64,000 bases of DNA from Anseranas semipalmata (GCA_013399115.1 VXAA01005659.1:250138-314137); one strand, 5' to 3'; shown: positions 38,641 to 51,273, counted from the stretch's first letter. Notes: a model not told the origin generated them from the letters alone. Made by a program: numbers and translations.

Positions 38641-39353
38641 NNNNNNNNNNNNNNNNNNNNNNNNNNNNNNNNNNNNNNNNNNNNNNNNNNNNNNNNNNNN
38701 NNNNNNNNNNNNNNNNNNNNNNNNNNNNNNNNNNNNNNNNNNNNNNNNNNNNNNNNNNNNNNNNNNNNNNNNNNNNNNNNNNNNNNNNNNNNNNNNNNNN
38801 NNNNNNNNNNNNNNNNNNNNNNNNNNNNNNNNNNNNNNNNNNNNNNNNNNNNNNNNNNNNNNNNNNNNNNNNNNNNNNNNNNNNNNNNNNNNNNNNNNNN
38901 NNNNNNNNNNNNNNNNNNNNNNNNNNNNNNNNNNNNNNNNNNNNNNNNNNNNNNNNNNNNNNNNNNNNNNNNNNNNNNNNNNNNNNNNNNNNNNNNNNNN
39001 NNNNNNNNNNNNNNNNNNNNNNNNNNNNNNNNNNNNNNNNNNNNNNNNNNNNNNNNNNNNNNNNNNNNNNNNNNNNNNNNNNNNNNNNNNNNNNNNNNNN
39101 NNNNNNNNNNNNNNNNNNNNNNNNNNNNNNNNNNNNNNNNNNNNNNNNNNNNNNNNNNNNNNNNNNNNNNNNNNNNNNNNNNNNNNNNNNNNNNNNNNNN
39201 NNNNNNNNNNNNNNNNNNNNNNNNNNNNNNNNNNNNNNNNNNNNNNNNNNNNNNNNNNNNNNNNNNNNNNNNNNNNNNNNNNNNNNNNNNNNNNNNNNNN
39301 NNNNNNNNNNNNNNNNNNNNNNNNNNNNNNNNNNNNNNNNNNNNNNNNNNNNN
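38641..39353. other. Assembly gap (713 N)
   Basis: Run of N flanked by GC-rich sequence on both sides. The position, between SAG and the DGKD exons, is where the long-isoform (delta-2) first exon and CpG island of DGKD could lie; this is inference. Confidence 0.99.
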
Positions 39354-40100
39354 GCCACCCCACCTAGGGCTCCCAGCAAATACTGCTCACAGCCCAAGCT
39401 TCTTGGTGGCCCTGAACTTCCTTTGGCACCCCTTGCACAACCCCACTCCCAACAGGCCTCTGCGCTTTCTCCCCTTCCAAACCGCCCTTCAGGGGGCTGC
39501 TGCCCCCTCAGCGCGCCTCAGGGATCCCCATAACAAAGCACCTCTCTGGCGCCTGCCCACAGCTGCCCCCTAAATGCCCTTCAGGGTCTACCAACGACCC
39601 CCCCACCACCACCAACTGCCCTGAGGGATTCCCCTGAGGAATTGCCCCTCAGCCCCCAGCAGGTACCTGAACTGCGTCTCTGCAGACCTGTAGGAACCTC
39701 CCACATTGACCCTCCCCAGTAACCCCCCTTAGACCACCTTCTTCCCAGCGTCCAGGCTCAGACCTGCTGGGGAGCTCCCCCATCCCAGCTGTGTTCAGAG
39801 GGCCCAGGCTTAGCAGGACTCTGTCTTACCTCAGTCCTTGCTTACACTGTCCCCCTGTAATATTTTCTTGTGGTCCTGCAAATCAGATTTGAGTTCCTGC
39901 CCCTGGTTCCTGCCCTCATAACTGCCCCTGGTATCTGTGATATCTGACCCCCAAGGACATCCCGCCCCTCCCTGCCCCCTGAAGCTGCATCTCCCCTCTT
40001 TTCCCTCCATCAGAGTTGCCAGGGGCTCCCTCCTCACCTCCCTGTGCATTCCCTGAGGTTCTCTGCCTGGCCGCATCTCCCTGTCACATCATGCCCTCCT
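39354..40100 (+). other. C-rich, strand-asymmetric, CpG-poor tract
   Basis: About 750 bases with C far in excess of G on the plus strand. CCCC runs are frequent and motifs such as CCCTTCAGGG and CCCCTCAGCCCCC recur. It has no codon or splice pattern I can support. The minus strand would be G-rich and may form G-quadruplexes, which could explain the adjacent gap. Confidence 0.75.
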
Positions 40101-43100
40101 CTGTTATCGCTGTCCTAAACCCCCTTGCTGTGGCCCTGTTGGACGTGCTACAGATCATATGGTGTATGTCTCATTCACAGCTCTGTGCTCTGAAAGGTGC
40201 AACCCCTGCTGTTATCACCTGCAATCACTGTGTGTCTCCCTCAGCATCTTCCCATCTTTTTCACGGTTGCATCCCACTTTTCCCCATCTGGTTCTCTGCT
40301 TTTGTTCCTTTCTGTAGCCATGTAGTGATGCTGCTTAGCCTCCTGTCTGGTCAAGCACGGATCTCATGGCTGGTTAGTCATTGTTCCCAGCTTTCTCTAC
40401 CTTGCTTTGCCTCCCTGGTCAGGTAGCAGTCATTTCCACTCCGATTCCCTTAGCCCTGTAAGGCTTTACCCCTCTGTGGCTCATTCTGGAACAATAATGC
40501 CTTTTTTAGGGGCAATGACAGTATTTTGCTCCCTAGGAGGAACTGCAGTTGTAGTTCCTCTGTATTGTTACCGTAAGAGAAAAGGTGAAGATTTCCTTCA
40601 GTCTTAGGCTAGGAACCACCCACGGGAGTTGCCCTCTTCTGTACTGTTTTTGCTATAGCTGCATGATTTTTGTTTGTAGCTGTGAAAGTCCTGTATAATC
40701 CCCTTGGATTGTTGCGTGATACGTTTCTGCTTAGAAATGCCAGGGTAGTTATTCTTCTGCCATCACGTTACTGTTGTCTCTGGAGCATGGGCAGGCACGG
40801 TTGCTGCTGTGGGGATGCAGGAGGCTTGCTTGGTGCTGACGATGCTTATCTTTTATCTGTAGCAAAGGAGAGTAAATGTCTCTGCATGATGCAGTGTCTG
40901 AAGCATTATTCGTAGGGATCGTTTTCTGCTGGCTAGTTTGCTCTACTTTCAAACGTGCATATCGTCGTTCTTCTGCTCATCATCGTTTTGCTACGTTGGT
41001 CCCAGTTCCGAACCAACCCCCCGCAACAAGGTGCAGTCACATGTGAGGACCGTTTGCTTGCTTCATTATGCATGGCGGAGCTGCTTCCTCCATCTGCTGG
41101 GCGCTGCTGACCCCGTCGTTCGCTTCGTCAGTTAAGACACTGAGGGTCTGCGCCGTGTGGGTGAGATGGTTCTTCCGGCCGGCCCCCTAAATGGGTTGAT
41201 GCTCAGTGTAGCGAGCAGATCTCAGACAGGCTGTAGCACCGGGTGACCTGATCTGGTCTGTTAATCGAGAGAAGCCTTTTGTGATCACCTCCTGCACAAC
41301 AAGGGCGCTGAATATCAGAAATTTGTCTTGCAGGAGATTGGATGAACCTCATGATTTCTTAATACCGCTTGAGGCAGGGGTCCCATGCATGCAGGGAGGA
41401 AGGATGCCAGGATCTAACTTTAATATTTCTCTGGCATTGTCTGTGATAAGTGCAAGGGCAACGCCGTCCTCAGTTCTAGAGTGGGAACTCATGCTTATGG
41501 CAGGGTGTTAAAGATGCTAAGGTAAAAGGTGCATTGAATCTTACTTTTGTTTGAATAAAGCAGAACACGTCCCCATGTTCCTACTTAATCATTTGCCCAG
41601 TTTTACATCACTTCCTGCGTCAGCATGGCTGGAAAAAGCCTAAACCAGCCACTTGTACTATGTGAACATAAACATGTTAAGAACAAGGATTATAAACAGA
41701 TATTGTCTACAGCTATTAAGCCTCCTGTGTGTTAATCTGCAGAAGACCTTCAACTAAACAGTGTCAAATTTTTTAAGTAAGCCCAGGTGTTATGATACCG
41801 AGGATTGATTTCTTCTGTTGCTTTTTGATGTCCTTTTATTTCATTGTCATCTTTTTTCATTGGATGCAGCTGTATGTATACTTTTCCTTGCCCTGAGGGC
41901 AGGGAGTAAAGACAACTTTGTGGCTATTCATTGTTCTGATGAGACTTTGAGGACATTGCTTCCTATGTAAAGGAAGACCTAATTTTTAATTTGTCTGTTG
42001 AATGATAGAGAGCAGACTACAGCAAGCTGTAGGAGCTGTTGGACAGGTCCGTCAGAGTGACAGTAAGAGATGCAGGCAGACTTTTACTGTGCCCTGAGGA
42101 TGTAAATGTCATCTAACCACATCTCTTGCTGTAGTTAGCTCAAGACCATGGCTTAAGTACAGTTAAATCACAATAGAAGCTTACTGTTATCACAGCTTGA
42201 GTGTGAAGCCTGCTGTAGCCATGGAGTTCCTCTGAATTTACTTGTTTGTCAGAGTCAGTTGCCAGCACTTTGAAGATATGTCTTGCTTCTTCTGGTCCTG
42301 TCATCTGCTTTCCCAAGAAAAGCTGTAAAAGAAAACCGCGTGCTTACAGGACCAGAAAACTTCGGTGAACTTGTTTCTGAGCCCACAGGTTGCCCAGCTG
42401 TGTTCTACAGAAATATGTTGGTGTAGCAATACTGTGGGGCGAGTAGAACTGTTTGGATTTATAGGTACTGTGACTCTGATGTGCAGTGTCTGAAGGCAAA
42501 TCATAGCTAGTATGTGCTTAACTGAAAAATCTGTCCCTTGTGAAGATGCAGGGGAAGGGGGAGCGGAAAGCTAAGTGTTTGCAAAGGCAAGTACTGTGTT
42601 TTAACGTACTTCTTTATTTTTAGCTAGAAAGAATTTTAGAGGAAAAGAAGATAGGAAGAGAAATAAGTTTAGCTGTCTTTTAAAGATTATTATTCTGGGG
42701 AAAGCAAAATACTAGTATGATAAGGTATAGCTTGTAGTGTAACTGCTGCTGTCTGAGCTGGCAAAGAAATAGAGACAGCATAGACTGCTTGATCAGCCAT
42801 TTTGAGACCTGTCGGACTTGTACCAGCATCAGGCTTCTAGAACACTGCTGTTAGCCCCTCTCCAGGTCTCAGGCTTGGTGCAGCTAGAGAAACTGTGGTC
42901 AACTAAGATAAAGTTTTTTTGAACGGATGGGACTTAGGAAGAGGCAAAATAAAACAGAGAAGGATGATGTGTATGAGGTGACAGCAGGAGCCCCAAATCC
43001 CGCCTTCTGAGCAGCACTGAGGGCGCAGCTGGAATCAGCTGAGTGGTAATACCACCTCAGTCGTGACCTGGTGCGGATGAAGACGCGGTAGTATCAAAAG

Positions 43101-45250
43101 CGGTCCTGGGAGACGAGGGTGTGAAACAGAGGAGCACTGCGCATTTTACAGGCTCTGACAATAAAGCACTCTTCCTCCTTTGCTCTTGATCTTTCATTGC
43201 AAGCATCACGTTATAAACCTCAGAAGGCAGGAGGAGGGATGAAGAGGTCATCTTCTCATTTCATTCATCAGTTAGGCGTAATTTCCAGCGTGCCAGTTTT
43301 GGTATGGTGAGATTTCAGTTTGTTTACCAGACAGGATTTCAGCAATGTCCTTGGGTGGCATCAGGAGAAGGCTTTGTTTAGACTATCAGTCTAAGTTCTG
43401 TTTACTTTTATGAGCAATTTTTCTGTAGCTTTTTAGTTTTTATACCCATTCATCATTACGTTGAACTTTTAAAGACAAATTTGCAGTATGTATTTCAACA
43501 GAGTTGCAAACAGTGAGCAGCACTCCAAACTTTCTTGGATATCAGAGCTGTCTAGCTCCAGTAGCAGAGAGATGTCAGGTTAATTTATACTATGAAAAGC
43601 AGGATAAATTAACTGGTACTAAGCTTTAAGCTGCTGCGGACAGACTTTGTTCAGTGTCTGAGCTAGCGAGTTTCTGATTTCTATGCTGCGCAGCAGTCTG
43701 TGGTATAGATAGACTTCTGCACCATGGGAGGTTGTGATTCTCTCTCTGATTAGTAGCTTTGAGGTCTAGGAGCCACCCTGAAATGTACAGGCGAGAAGAA
43801 ACAAGGGGAAGCAAAATGTTTCTCCTCATCTTTGTGCAAGTTTCCAGAGCAGACTAAACTGAGCTCTCAGACACATGGCAGGCAGTGTGAACAGCTGAAG
43901 AAAGCTCATTTTATTTCTCCTTGTATTGCCGAATAGATAAAAATGTCCTTTTTATAGGTAAAGAAGGATTATTTTTATTTCCGGAGGGCAAATATTTTAA
44001 GATTTTCTCAGATAAGACGAGAATGAGGAAACTGAGCGATTTATTAGTTTGATACAAGTATTAAAATTATGTGATAAGAAACAATGCATTTCAGTAAAGA
44101 GACAATGTAAAAGAAATGTACCACAAATGAGGAGGGAATTTTCAGGGATTCATGGCTTAATTCGCATTCTGTCTGTGGCATCCTCCACTAAAACATATTG
44201 AAATGTCTGTTTTTGCTGTGCTGTCTTCTAACAATATCTAAAAGAGGACATCTTAGGAGCTTCACATGTTGTAAATTGTGGTGGTTCGTGCTTTAATCCT
44301 GGTTGAAACTGGGAACTCTTCACTTAAAAGAGAGGTGGTTGCTGCAAAAGAGCAGTTCTTGTGATTGAATCCAAACTGAACTTCTTGAACACAGGTTTAA
44401 GGCTATGAATTTCCTTGGAGTAACACCACGAACAGACTTGTTCCTTCTCTGAACACAGAGGAAAAAAGAGAGGCTTTTAGGTTATGTTACGTTGCTGTAA
44501 GTATGTTTCTGCCCCTCAAACTACGTTATGTTTTGCATGCTCTTCAGACTCATCTGTTCTGACAAAATTTGGGAAGCCTCCCAGCGCTGCGTTACCATTG
44601 GTGTGCTGTATGTTTGCCTCACTGCTGGAGATTTTTGGATGCTATGTGAAAGCAACAGCTGTTACTTCCTTTAAAAAAAAACAAAACACACACACAAAGC
44701 AAAACAAAGCACAAAACCACACACACTTGTAGCTTTTCTCCTTCTAACTATAGTTCTGGTTCCAGGAACTACAGAGCTAACATTAAACTTTTGCATGTTT
44801 CGAGAACATAGATTGACCGTGACCACATTGCAAAAAGTACATTGTTAAGCTAGTAACTGTTCTTTCAAATAAAATTAGAGACAAAATAAAACAAGTACTT
44901 TTTTTATTTTTTAATTAATGAGTCAGCTCTTTAGAGTACTTCACTTGCCCCAAACCTGTTGTTATAAAAAAATCATTCCAAAAATCATTGATATTGTTTT
45001 TAGGAAGAGTACTGGATTATAAATGAAAACTGTAAAATGTCTGTCTGCAGATTACCTGGTAAGAAAATTCAGTATACCGTGTAAAACACAGCATAACTTT
45101 CCCTTCTTTAATGTTTTTTCAAGGTTTCAAATTCACAAACTGTTATTTAAATGAATTTTCCTTAACTGTCCACTGGAACCATTTGTCCCCTGCTTTTTCC
45201 ACTCTAAGTGGTCATTTCATGCCTGAAAACACATGTGGGTGTCCCTTAAT
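40101..45250 (+). other. Intergenic or DGKD upstream sequence
   Basis: No gene, RNA gene or transposon that I can recognise. The composition returns to ordinary after the C-rich tract; a mild CpG-containing patch lies near 41,000-41,200, and a CA-rich simple stretch near 44,675-44,725. Confidence 0.6.
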
Positions 45251-45530
45251 GAAAGATGCTTCTGCTCGGCTCTGCAGCCCTGCGGGGCAATTATCCGGGG
45301 ACGGTCCAGCTTCCGGCTGACGAACAGCTGAGGCAGCGGCAGCGATCCATGTCGCTGCCATCTTCCGCGGTCCCTTCTCACGTCAAGCTCTCCTGAAAGC
45401 GGGGCGCCGGCAGGACCGGGGCAGGACAGCAGAGCGGTTGTATGCAGGAGGGGGCCGCAGCCTGCCGCCCTCCTTCCCCAGAGGAAATGGGTGGCGTGCC
45501 TGGCTGAAAGATCACCGCTGAGTCAGGTAA
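45251..45530 (+). promoter_or_regulatory. CpG-rich promoter-like patch with ETS and YY1 motifs
   Basis: GC-rich, with many CpG dinucleotides, in otherwise ordinary sequence. It has an ETS site CTTCCGG (45310-45316) and a YY1-type GCCATCTT (45357-45364), then GGGGCGCCGGC. A possible splice donor (TCAG then gtaatc) lies at 45,527. This is the usual look of a TATA-less housekeeping promoter with a first exon. It could be an alternative DGKD start, a non-coding RNA promoter, or an enhancer; no open frame of note is attached. Confidence 0.5.
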
Positions 45531-48500
45531 TCGATTAACATGTGAGGAGTCCATTTGGTTTTAGAGGAAATCTTCTTATTTCCTCACAGTCTCTCTGCTA
45601 AATTGGGAAGTTTTGCAGCTGCTACCTATTCTGATTTTGTGGTTTGCTTTTTTCGAAAAAGGAAACACCATGCTGATTACATAGCGTTCGTATCACGCGC
45701 GTTATGTTTGAGGCTTGCGAGTTCTGATAAATTTAGCCTTGTAATATTCTGGTGGGGCGAGGCGATACCATCTCTGTTTCCCACACACAGCGCTGAGATG
45801 CGTCCGTCTTGCCTGAAACGCGCGAAGCCACGCTGGGTGTCCCCAAGGGAGCTGGGAACCGGGGCAGGTGTTGCAGCTCCGGGCGATGTCTTGACCCCAG
45901 GACAGCCTCCTCCGCTGGTTCTGGGCGCAGGTGCGGTGGATGAAATAGGAAGAACGCGTCCCCTGCTTTTCAGACTGCTCTCTGCCAGGGCGGGTCAGAG
46001 CGCTCTCTCAGAACATGTAGATCTATTGCCGAGATTTTATTAAAAAGCGGCATTCTGGGAACTCATGCCAGAGCCTTCCGTTCTGTTTCGCTCAGAGTTA
46101 ACAAAACGGCGTTCCCAGGGCTACGCTAATCTCCCCTGTTGTTGCTGGTGCTGATCAAGATGTCTTGGCATGGTCAAAGGTATTTGCAGGACGTTAAAAC
46201 AGGGAAAATGGAAAAACAAATTAAAAACTTTGGAGTATCCTTTAAAAACTATGTTAAATGGATGAGGAAAAAAAAACTTAAAAGCATAGGTTGTTTAATA
46301 CATAAATATGGAAAATCTGATAACAACAATTGTTACAGATGAGATAAAAATAAATTCTGGGATACCTTAAGTATTAATTAAATGGCCGAAGGCCAAAAGC
46401 TGCTTTGTGCTCTCAGCAGTGTAATCCCATGGAATACCAGTCGGAGTGAAAGGATCAGGATTTGGCCCCACTTCTGCCAGCCGCTACCAAATAAGGCTTC
46501 TCACAGAATCAGTAGCAGAGCTGATGGGAACCCAGACACGGTGGGAGGAAGCTGCGTCGCTCTCCGAGCCCCCTTGACACAAGGGGAGGGGGCTCAGTTT
46601 TCCTCCTCAAGGTGTAACTTTCGCTTTCCCGCGTCCTGAAGTTCCCATACCGGTACTTTCTGCTGGCTTTTCCTTCCTACTTGGCCAAGATCTCCATGAC
46701 ATTTAGCAGTGTGGGAAGGATGGGGTGGTTATGATTGTGAGGATGAGATCCCCAGCTGTATTCTGGATGCGCTTCCCCTTACGTTCGCTATTGTAATCGC
46801 ACCTTCCCTGCCCGACACCGCTTTATCAGATGGCCCTGACATGCCGCTATGGTGAGTCCCTGGCTCGTTCTGCCTGACGGTGAAGTGGGTGGGTGGGCTT
46901 AGATGGGCGGCTGTGCTTCTGGGTAGTAATTTGGCTCTCTTTGAGTGAACAAGAGCGTTCTGCAAGCTCTAGCGACACGGGCTGTAGCGTTAGAGGGCTC
47001 CCCGTTCAGCGCCGTGATTCAGAATGAGGTTACTTTGCTTACTGTTGCCTTTCAGCAGCAGAGCAACAGGCTCCTGCCTTCAGAGCGGGGATTCGGTGGT
47101 GCTGGTGTGTAGCCGTGGGAGAGGCAGAGCTCAGAGCTGAAGGTTTCACAGCAGGTGATGTGTTTTGAAGTTTTTTGTGTGTTTGGGGAAAATGCAGTTT
47201 TGTTAACCAGATGCCCTAAGGAAGAGATGTAGTTGTGTGCGTGTGTGTGTGTGTAATTAAGGTGGTAGAAAAAATAACAGCGTATTTTTTGTGTTTGTCT
47301 TTAAATGTATGAAGTTCATGTTTAAGTAGTACCCTTTAAAATTTTAATCCATTCCAAAGTTTTCAGGTAACTTTTAAACTGTTGCTTTTTTGGCTTTGGT
47401 TATCTCTGCGGATAGATTTGAGCCCTTATCTTTCCTTTGTGTTTTAGTTTGCTGGGGTGGCTTGAGCTTCATGCTCAGTTCCCCTCTTTGATAAATGTGT
47501 TTGGGAAGGATGCCTGCAGCCTATGGAAAGCATACTGAGGGCTTAAGCAGTTAGCGTGCCAGGAGTTGTCCAGCTACTAACTCATCCTGAATCAGAGCGC
47601 TGGTGTGCTTTTCGTTCTCTGCTCCAAGTAGCTGACCAGAGTATTCATCTATTTTAAGTACCTCGCTCGGAGCTCTCTAACCCAGCTACTTTCACCAGGG
47701 AGCGGCGTGCTGATATGCTGGTATGTTGTGTTTCCTTTCCCATATATGTGCAACCTTTCTGCGTGCTTTCAAAGTTGGTTTTCTTTGTGAATTTGTTCAC
47801 TCCATGAGTGCTCGTCCCTTCTAGAAGAGAAGCATGCACATCAGTAGCAGCTGAAGGTGGTATTGAAAAGAAGCTGCTCAAAGACCTATTCTTTGTTTGC
47901 CAGCCACAGCATTAACTAAGGAGGAATGAGGTGTTTGAGCCTTTTGTTCACCTGTGCCAAGACTGATTCTAGCTGCAGCCTGATTTGAGTTTGCATTTCC
48001 TGTGCCTGTGATACCTTGTCCCCACCATCGGCAGAGTGCCACACGCGGCCCTGAGCCCTGCTCGCCTCTGGGCTGTACCGAGAGCTCCTACCGAGCTCAC
48101 CCCGCTCTCTGCTAGCGCAGCGGAGCTGGGCATTGCAGCAGAGGCGGGATTGGGAAGGTGATTGCTCGGGGAGGCTTGCCCCTAGGGTTGCACTGAGGTC
48201 TGTGCTGCAGCCTGCCATGGGCGCTTCCCGGTTTATAAGACGTAGGTTGTGAAAACAAAGCGTAGGTAAATGATGCACACCAAAAGCATGGACAGTACCA
48301 CCTTCATCAGGGGAGAGCACGGCTTCTGTTACTGGATCGTTGACTCACAGCCCTCGCGTCTATTTTGGCATTTGATTCCTGTGGCTGACCTCTGATTTTC
48401 TTTTCTTTTTTCCCCTCTTCTGAAGTCCTTTTGTTGCAGTGAGTTCACATAATGTCTCGTCCTTCTCATACCAGCGAAAGAAATCGCAACGCACTCTTCA

Positions 48501-50950
48501 CATTTGCGAGAGCCAGGTGCTTTTAATGTAGAACTCACAAACAGGACTAAGTAACCTGTAAGTCGCTTGTGCTCCACTATAGATCTGTATAGCTCTCCGT
48601 GAGTCCCATTCTTAGGATTGCTTTACTGATCCAGATTTCCCCCCTCTAAGCTTCCTGGAGTTAATTTCCAGGGTGTGACCACTGTCTGGTGGAAGGATGT
48701 TGCTCTCGGATTAGCTTGTTAACCCCTAGCCTTTTGACCTCTCATGTCTTATTCTACAGGGTTGGTTAGATTTATTCCTGTAGTTTCTTTGTTGGATTTT
48801 CTGTATTTCATTTAGTTTGTAAATTATTTGTATTAGTTCTGTATTTATGACCACAAAGGGCTTTCATAGAACCAGCTACTAAAATTGCTTTACCCACAAC
48901 GAGGTACAGCCCTCCAAATTCGTACCTACCTTAGCTTGGCAAGGCTGTCTTGCCACGTTTATAAAGTGACCGCACCTACTCCCATCTCCTTTGCCACAGG
49001 TCGCCCAAAGGCAGTGGCTAGGCAGGGTTGCTTGGTCCCCAGGGATCATCCACCTGCACCCTTGCAAAAATTCCCAAGTTGGCATATGTAAAGTTAGCCT
49101 GTCAGTCCTGCATGTGCGTTTTTATTTTGCTCTCTCCCTCTCCGCGCATTTGGTTCTTTCTTTAGTTATTTACTTGTTGTTTGGCATCGGCAGCCTGCTC
49201 AAAGTTTTATAGTACATACAAATAAAAACAATCTGTGCCCTGAAGTTTTTACATTCTGAAGACACATGGAAAAGAGAGAAATCCAGATGTTGAAGACTTT
49301 GGTATTTAGGATTCTTTAGTTGCTGTTTAGATAGCTTCGAATGATTGTGCTTTTACCTTTCGTACAGTTCTTTTCTGCAAAACATCGCAGAGAAGTACCA
49401 CTGGAGCAAAATTCGTGTTTCAGATACGCCACACTGAGTAACTGCCCCTAAGAATATGCCATGATCTCAGCTGTAAAATAGGTTGCATTGTTCTTCCTCT
49501 GTCCGTATCGAGGACAGTTGGGAGCCTCCCTGTGCCAAGGGACACTTGCCAGTCTGACAGCTGCCTGCAGGCGATGGTTGCCCTCAGCCTGGCTACTGGG
49601 GTCCTGTTGTCCAAATTAGGAAGTTGGCCGTATCAGAGGCTTAAGCCTCACAAAAGGATGGGCTGCTCCCGCGTTTGGCGTCAGGAGTAGTGTTGCGTGC
49701 AGGAGGAAAAGGAATACGCTCCGAGAACAGCCAAAATGCCATGTGATCGTTCTTTTTACTAGAATCATTCACCTTATCGGTGTAAGAAGCGTTTCATCTC
49801 TGCAGGCTGGCTCTCTGATCTCTGATGTGGGTTATTGGATACAGAGACACCTCAGACAAGTAATGCTACGAGAAATACGACCGTGTCTTGCTGGTTTTGT
49901 GTATGACTACTGGTAATCATTTGGTTTCGTGTTCTCACATGGTGGGACTGCACGAAGGGGAAGTCAAGTCCTGTGAGTTGTTTGAAACCATTCCCACTGA
50001 GGTCAGTGGCAAACCTTTTATTTCATCAGTTCAGGATTAGGCCTAAACCCTGCACCCATTTTGACGGGAGAAGTTTGAGAGCATATTATTTATCTTCCTA
50101 AAAGTCAAGTTTTAAAGGGGGATGAGTAGCAGGGGGAGGGTTGTGTGTTGCTCGTGGGGAACTGCATTTTTTTCTGCAGGAAGTCACTTTTCTTCAAGGC
50201 CAAAGATAAATGATGAAATGCTAGAAATTTCTTAGGCCCTGCCTTTCAGCTGTCGAATCATGGTCTTTGCAGAGATGCTTAAGACTCTGCTGTGTGCATT
50301 GTTGCTTTAAGTTGTCGGTTTGTTCAGTAACCCTTTTTACACCATCTTGTCCCATGCTAAAAGGGGGGCACCGCTGAAACCAGCAGCACATCGTTGTAGG
50401 CTTGATCCAAGAAGACACTTTATTTTTGTCACGGTGTTGTCACGCCATGGGACACCATGCTGGAGAGAAACACAGCTGGATAGAAGGCAGCCTGGGTAGC
50501 CCCATCACAAACAATTTTTATGTTTATCCTTGATAGGATGCACCTAATCAGACCTCATCGTGTTTCAGGGCAGTAGCTTTTCCCATGGGATCCAACTAAA
50601 ATGGACACTAAAAATGGCTTCAGTTCTTTTTTTTTGCCTGTATGGGAGAAGTAATTCCACATTTGTCTTGATGAATTGCATGGCTAGTAATCTGATCGGA
50701 GTAGATCTTTGATTAAAAATGCTAGAGAGGGGCTGGTGAGCAGAAATAACTGCTCAGCTCCCCTTTTACTCATTCGATGTCGCTCTGCTGTCAGGTCCTT
50801 CCCCCAGTTAATTTTCTTCAGCTGCATTCCTCTGCAAGTAGCAAGTCCTTTGGCTGTAAAATTAAAATAGAGGAGGAGAAAGGCAGCAATGTTTGAATCA
50901 TTTTATAAAGTCATCTTGATCTTATCTCCAGCCCTTTCCGCCCAAACCCA
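45531..50950 (+). other. DGKD upstream or long first-intron sequence
   Basis: About 5.4 kb without recognisable exons. A (GT)7 microsatellite is at 47241-47254, and an A-rich stretch at about 46,190-46,380. Long open frames at 45,555-46,043 (+) and 47,916-48,320 (-) look like chance. Confidence 0.6.
47241..47254 (+). repeat. (GT)7 microsatellite
   Basis: Seven GT units preceded by an interrupted TTGTGTGC segment. Confidence 0.85.
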
Positions 50951-50976
50951 CCAAACTCTTTAGTGAGCTGTGTGCC

Positions 50977-50985
50977 TATAAATAG
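50977..50985 (+). promoter_or_regulatory. TATA box (overlapping MEF2-type site) of the DGKD short-isoform promoter
   Basis: TATAAATAG within CTATAAATAG, which fits both the TATA consensus and the MEF2 consensus YTAWWWWTAR. It lies 270 bases before the ATG at 51247, so initiation is expected near 51,005-51,010. The sequence shows the motif; use as a core promoter is inferred. Confidence 0.65.
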
Positions 50986-51006
50986 ACCAGCAGCTCTCGC
51001 GCAGAG

Positions 51007-51126
51007 ATGGGCAGCTCTGAACCCGAGGCTTGTTTTCTCGGAGCAGTGTGCATGCGAGAGTGCGAGAGCTCGCTTCTCACTGGCCTTTCATGTCTGTTGT
51101 GTAGCAATGAGGTTTTCTATAGATAG
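51007..51126 (+). other. Upstream open reading frame(s) in the DGKD short-isoform leader
   Basis: An ATG at 51007 opens a 39-codon frame ending TAG at 51124-51126. A second in-frame ATG lies at 51052 and further short ATG frames begin at about 51,089 and 51,106. All end before the main ATG at 51247. The first ATG sits at the predicted start of the transcript, so it may not be in the mRNA. Possible translational brake; no evidence of a functional peptide. Confidence 0.4.
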
Positions 51127-51246
51127 AAGCTGGCAAGTGACATAGGCTGCTACTTAGGGAGGGGCAAGGTGACCTCTGGGATTGTTGCCTTTTGGTTTAA
51201 AAAAAGGGGGGAAAAAAAAAAAAAGAGGGTGCTGTTTAAAAGAGGC

Positions 51247-51273
51247 ATGGAGGAATGCGCGCCTTGTGCAGAG
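51247..51273 (+). CDS. DGKD: DGKD first coding exon, short (delta-1 type) N-terminus
   Basis: ATG in strong context (G at -3, G at +4) encodes MEECAPCAE, then donor gtgagc at 51274. The exon ends between codons, and the next DGKD exon begins between codons, so the join reads [11 protein letters not shown] in frame. From memory, human DGK-delta 1 and 2 differ only at the N-terminus, and delta 1 has a leader of about 8-9 residues before TIIKEGML; this fits. The exon is CpG-rich, follows the TATA box at 50977 and has no competing frame. A transcript would settle it. Confidence 0.72.

Noticed and set aside
38452..39573. Very long open frames on both strands
   Set aside because: They exist only because 713 N are translated as X; they carry no coding evidence.
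39354..40100. C-rich tract as a coding first exon of DGKD (Pro-rich leader)
   Set aside because: I looked for a frame ending between codons at a donor and for a leader resembling the human long isoform; none was found, and CpG is low for a first-exon island.
45555..46043. 162-codon open frame on the plus strand
   Set aside because: No family resemblance, no homology I can recognise, mixed composition across a GC step, and no splice or poly(A) context. Probably chance in a GC-rich stretch with few stops.
47916..48320. 134-codon open frame on the minus strand
   Set aside because: No recognisable domain and no supporting signals; composition is like the surrounding non-coding DNA.
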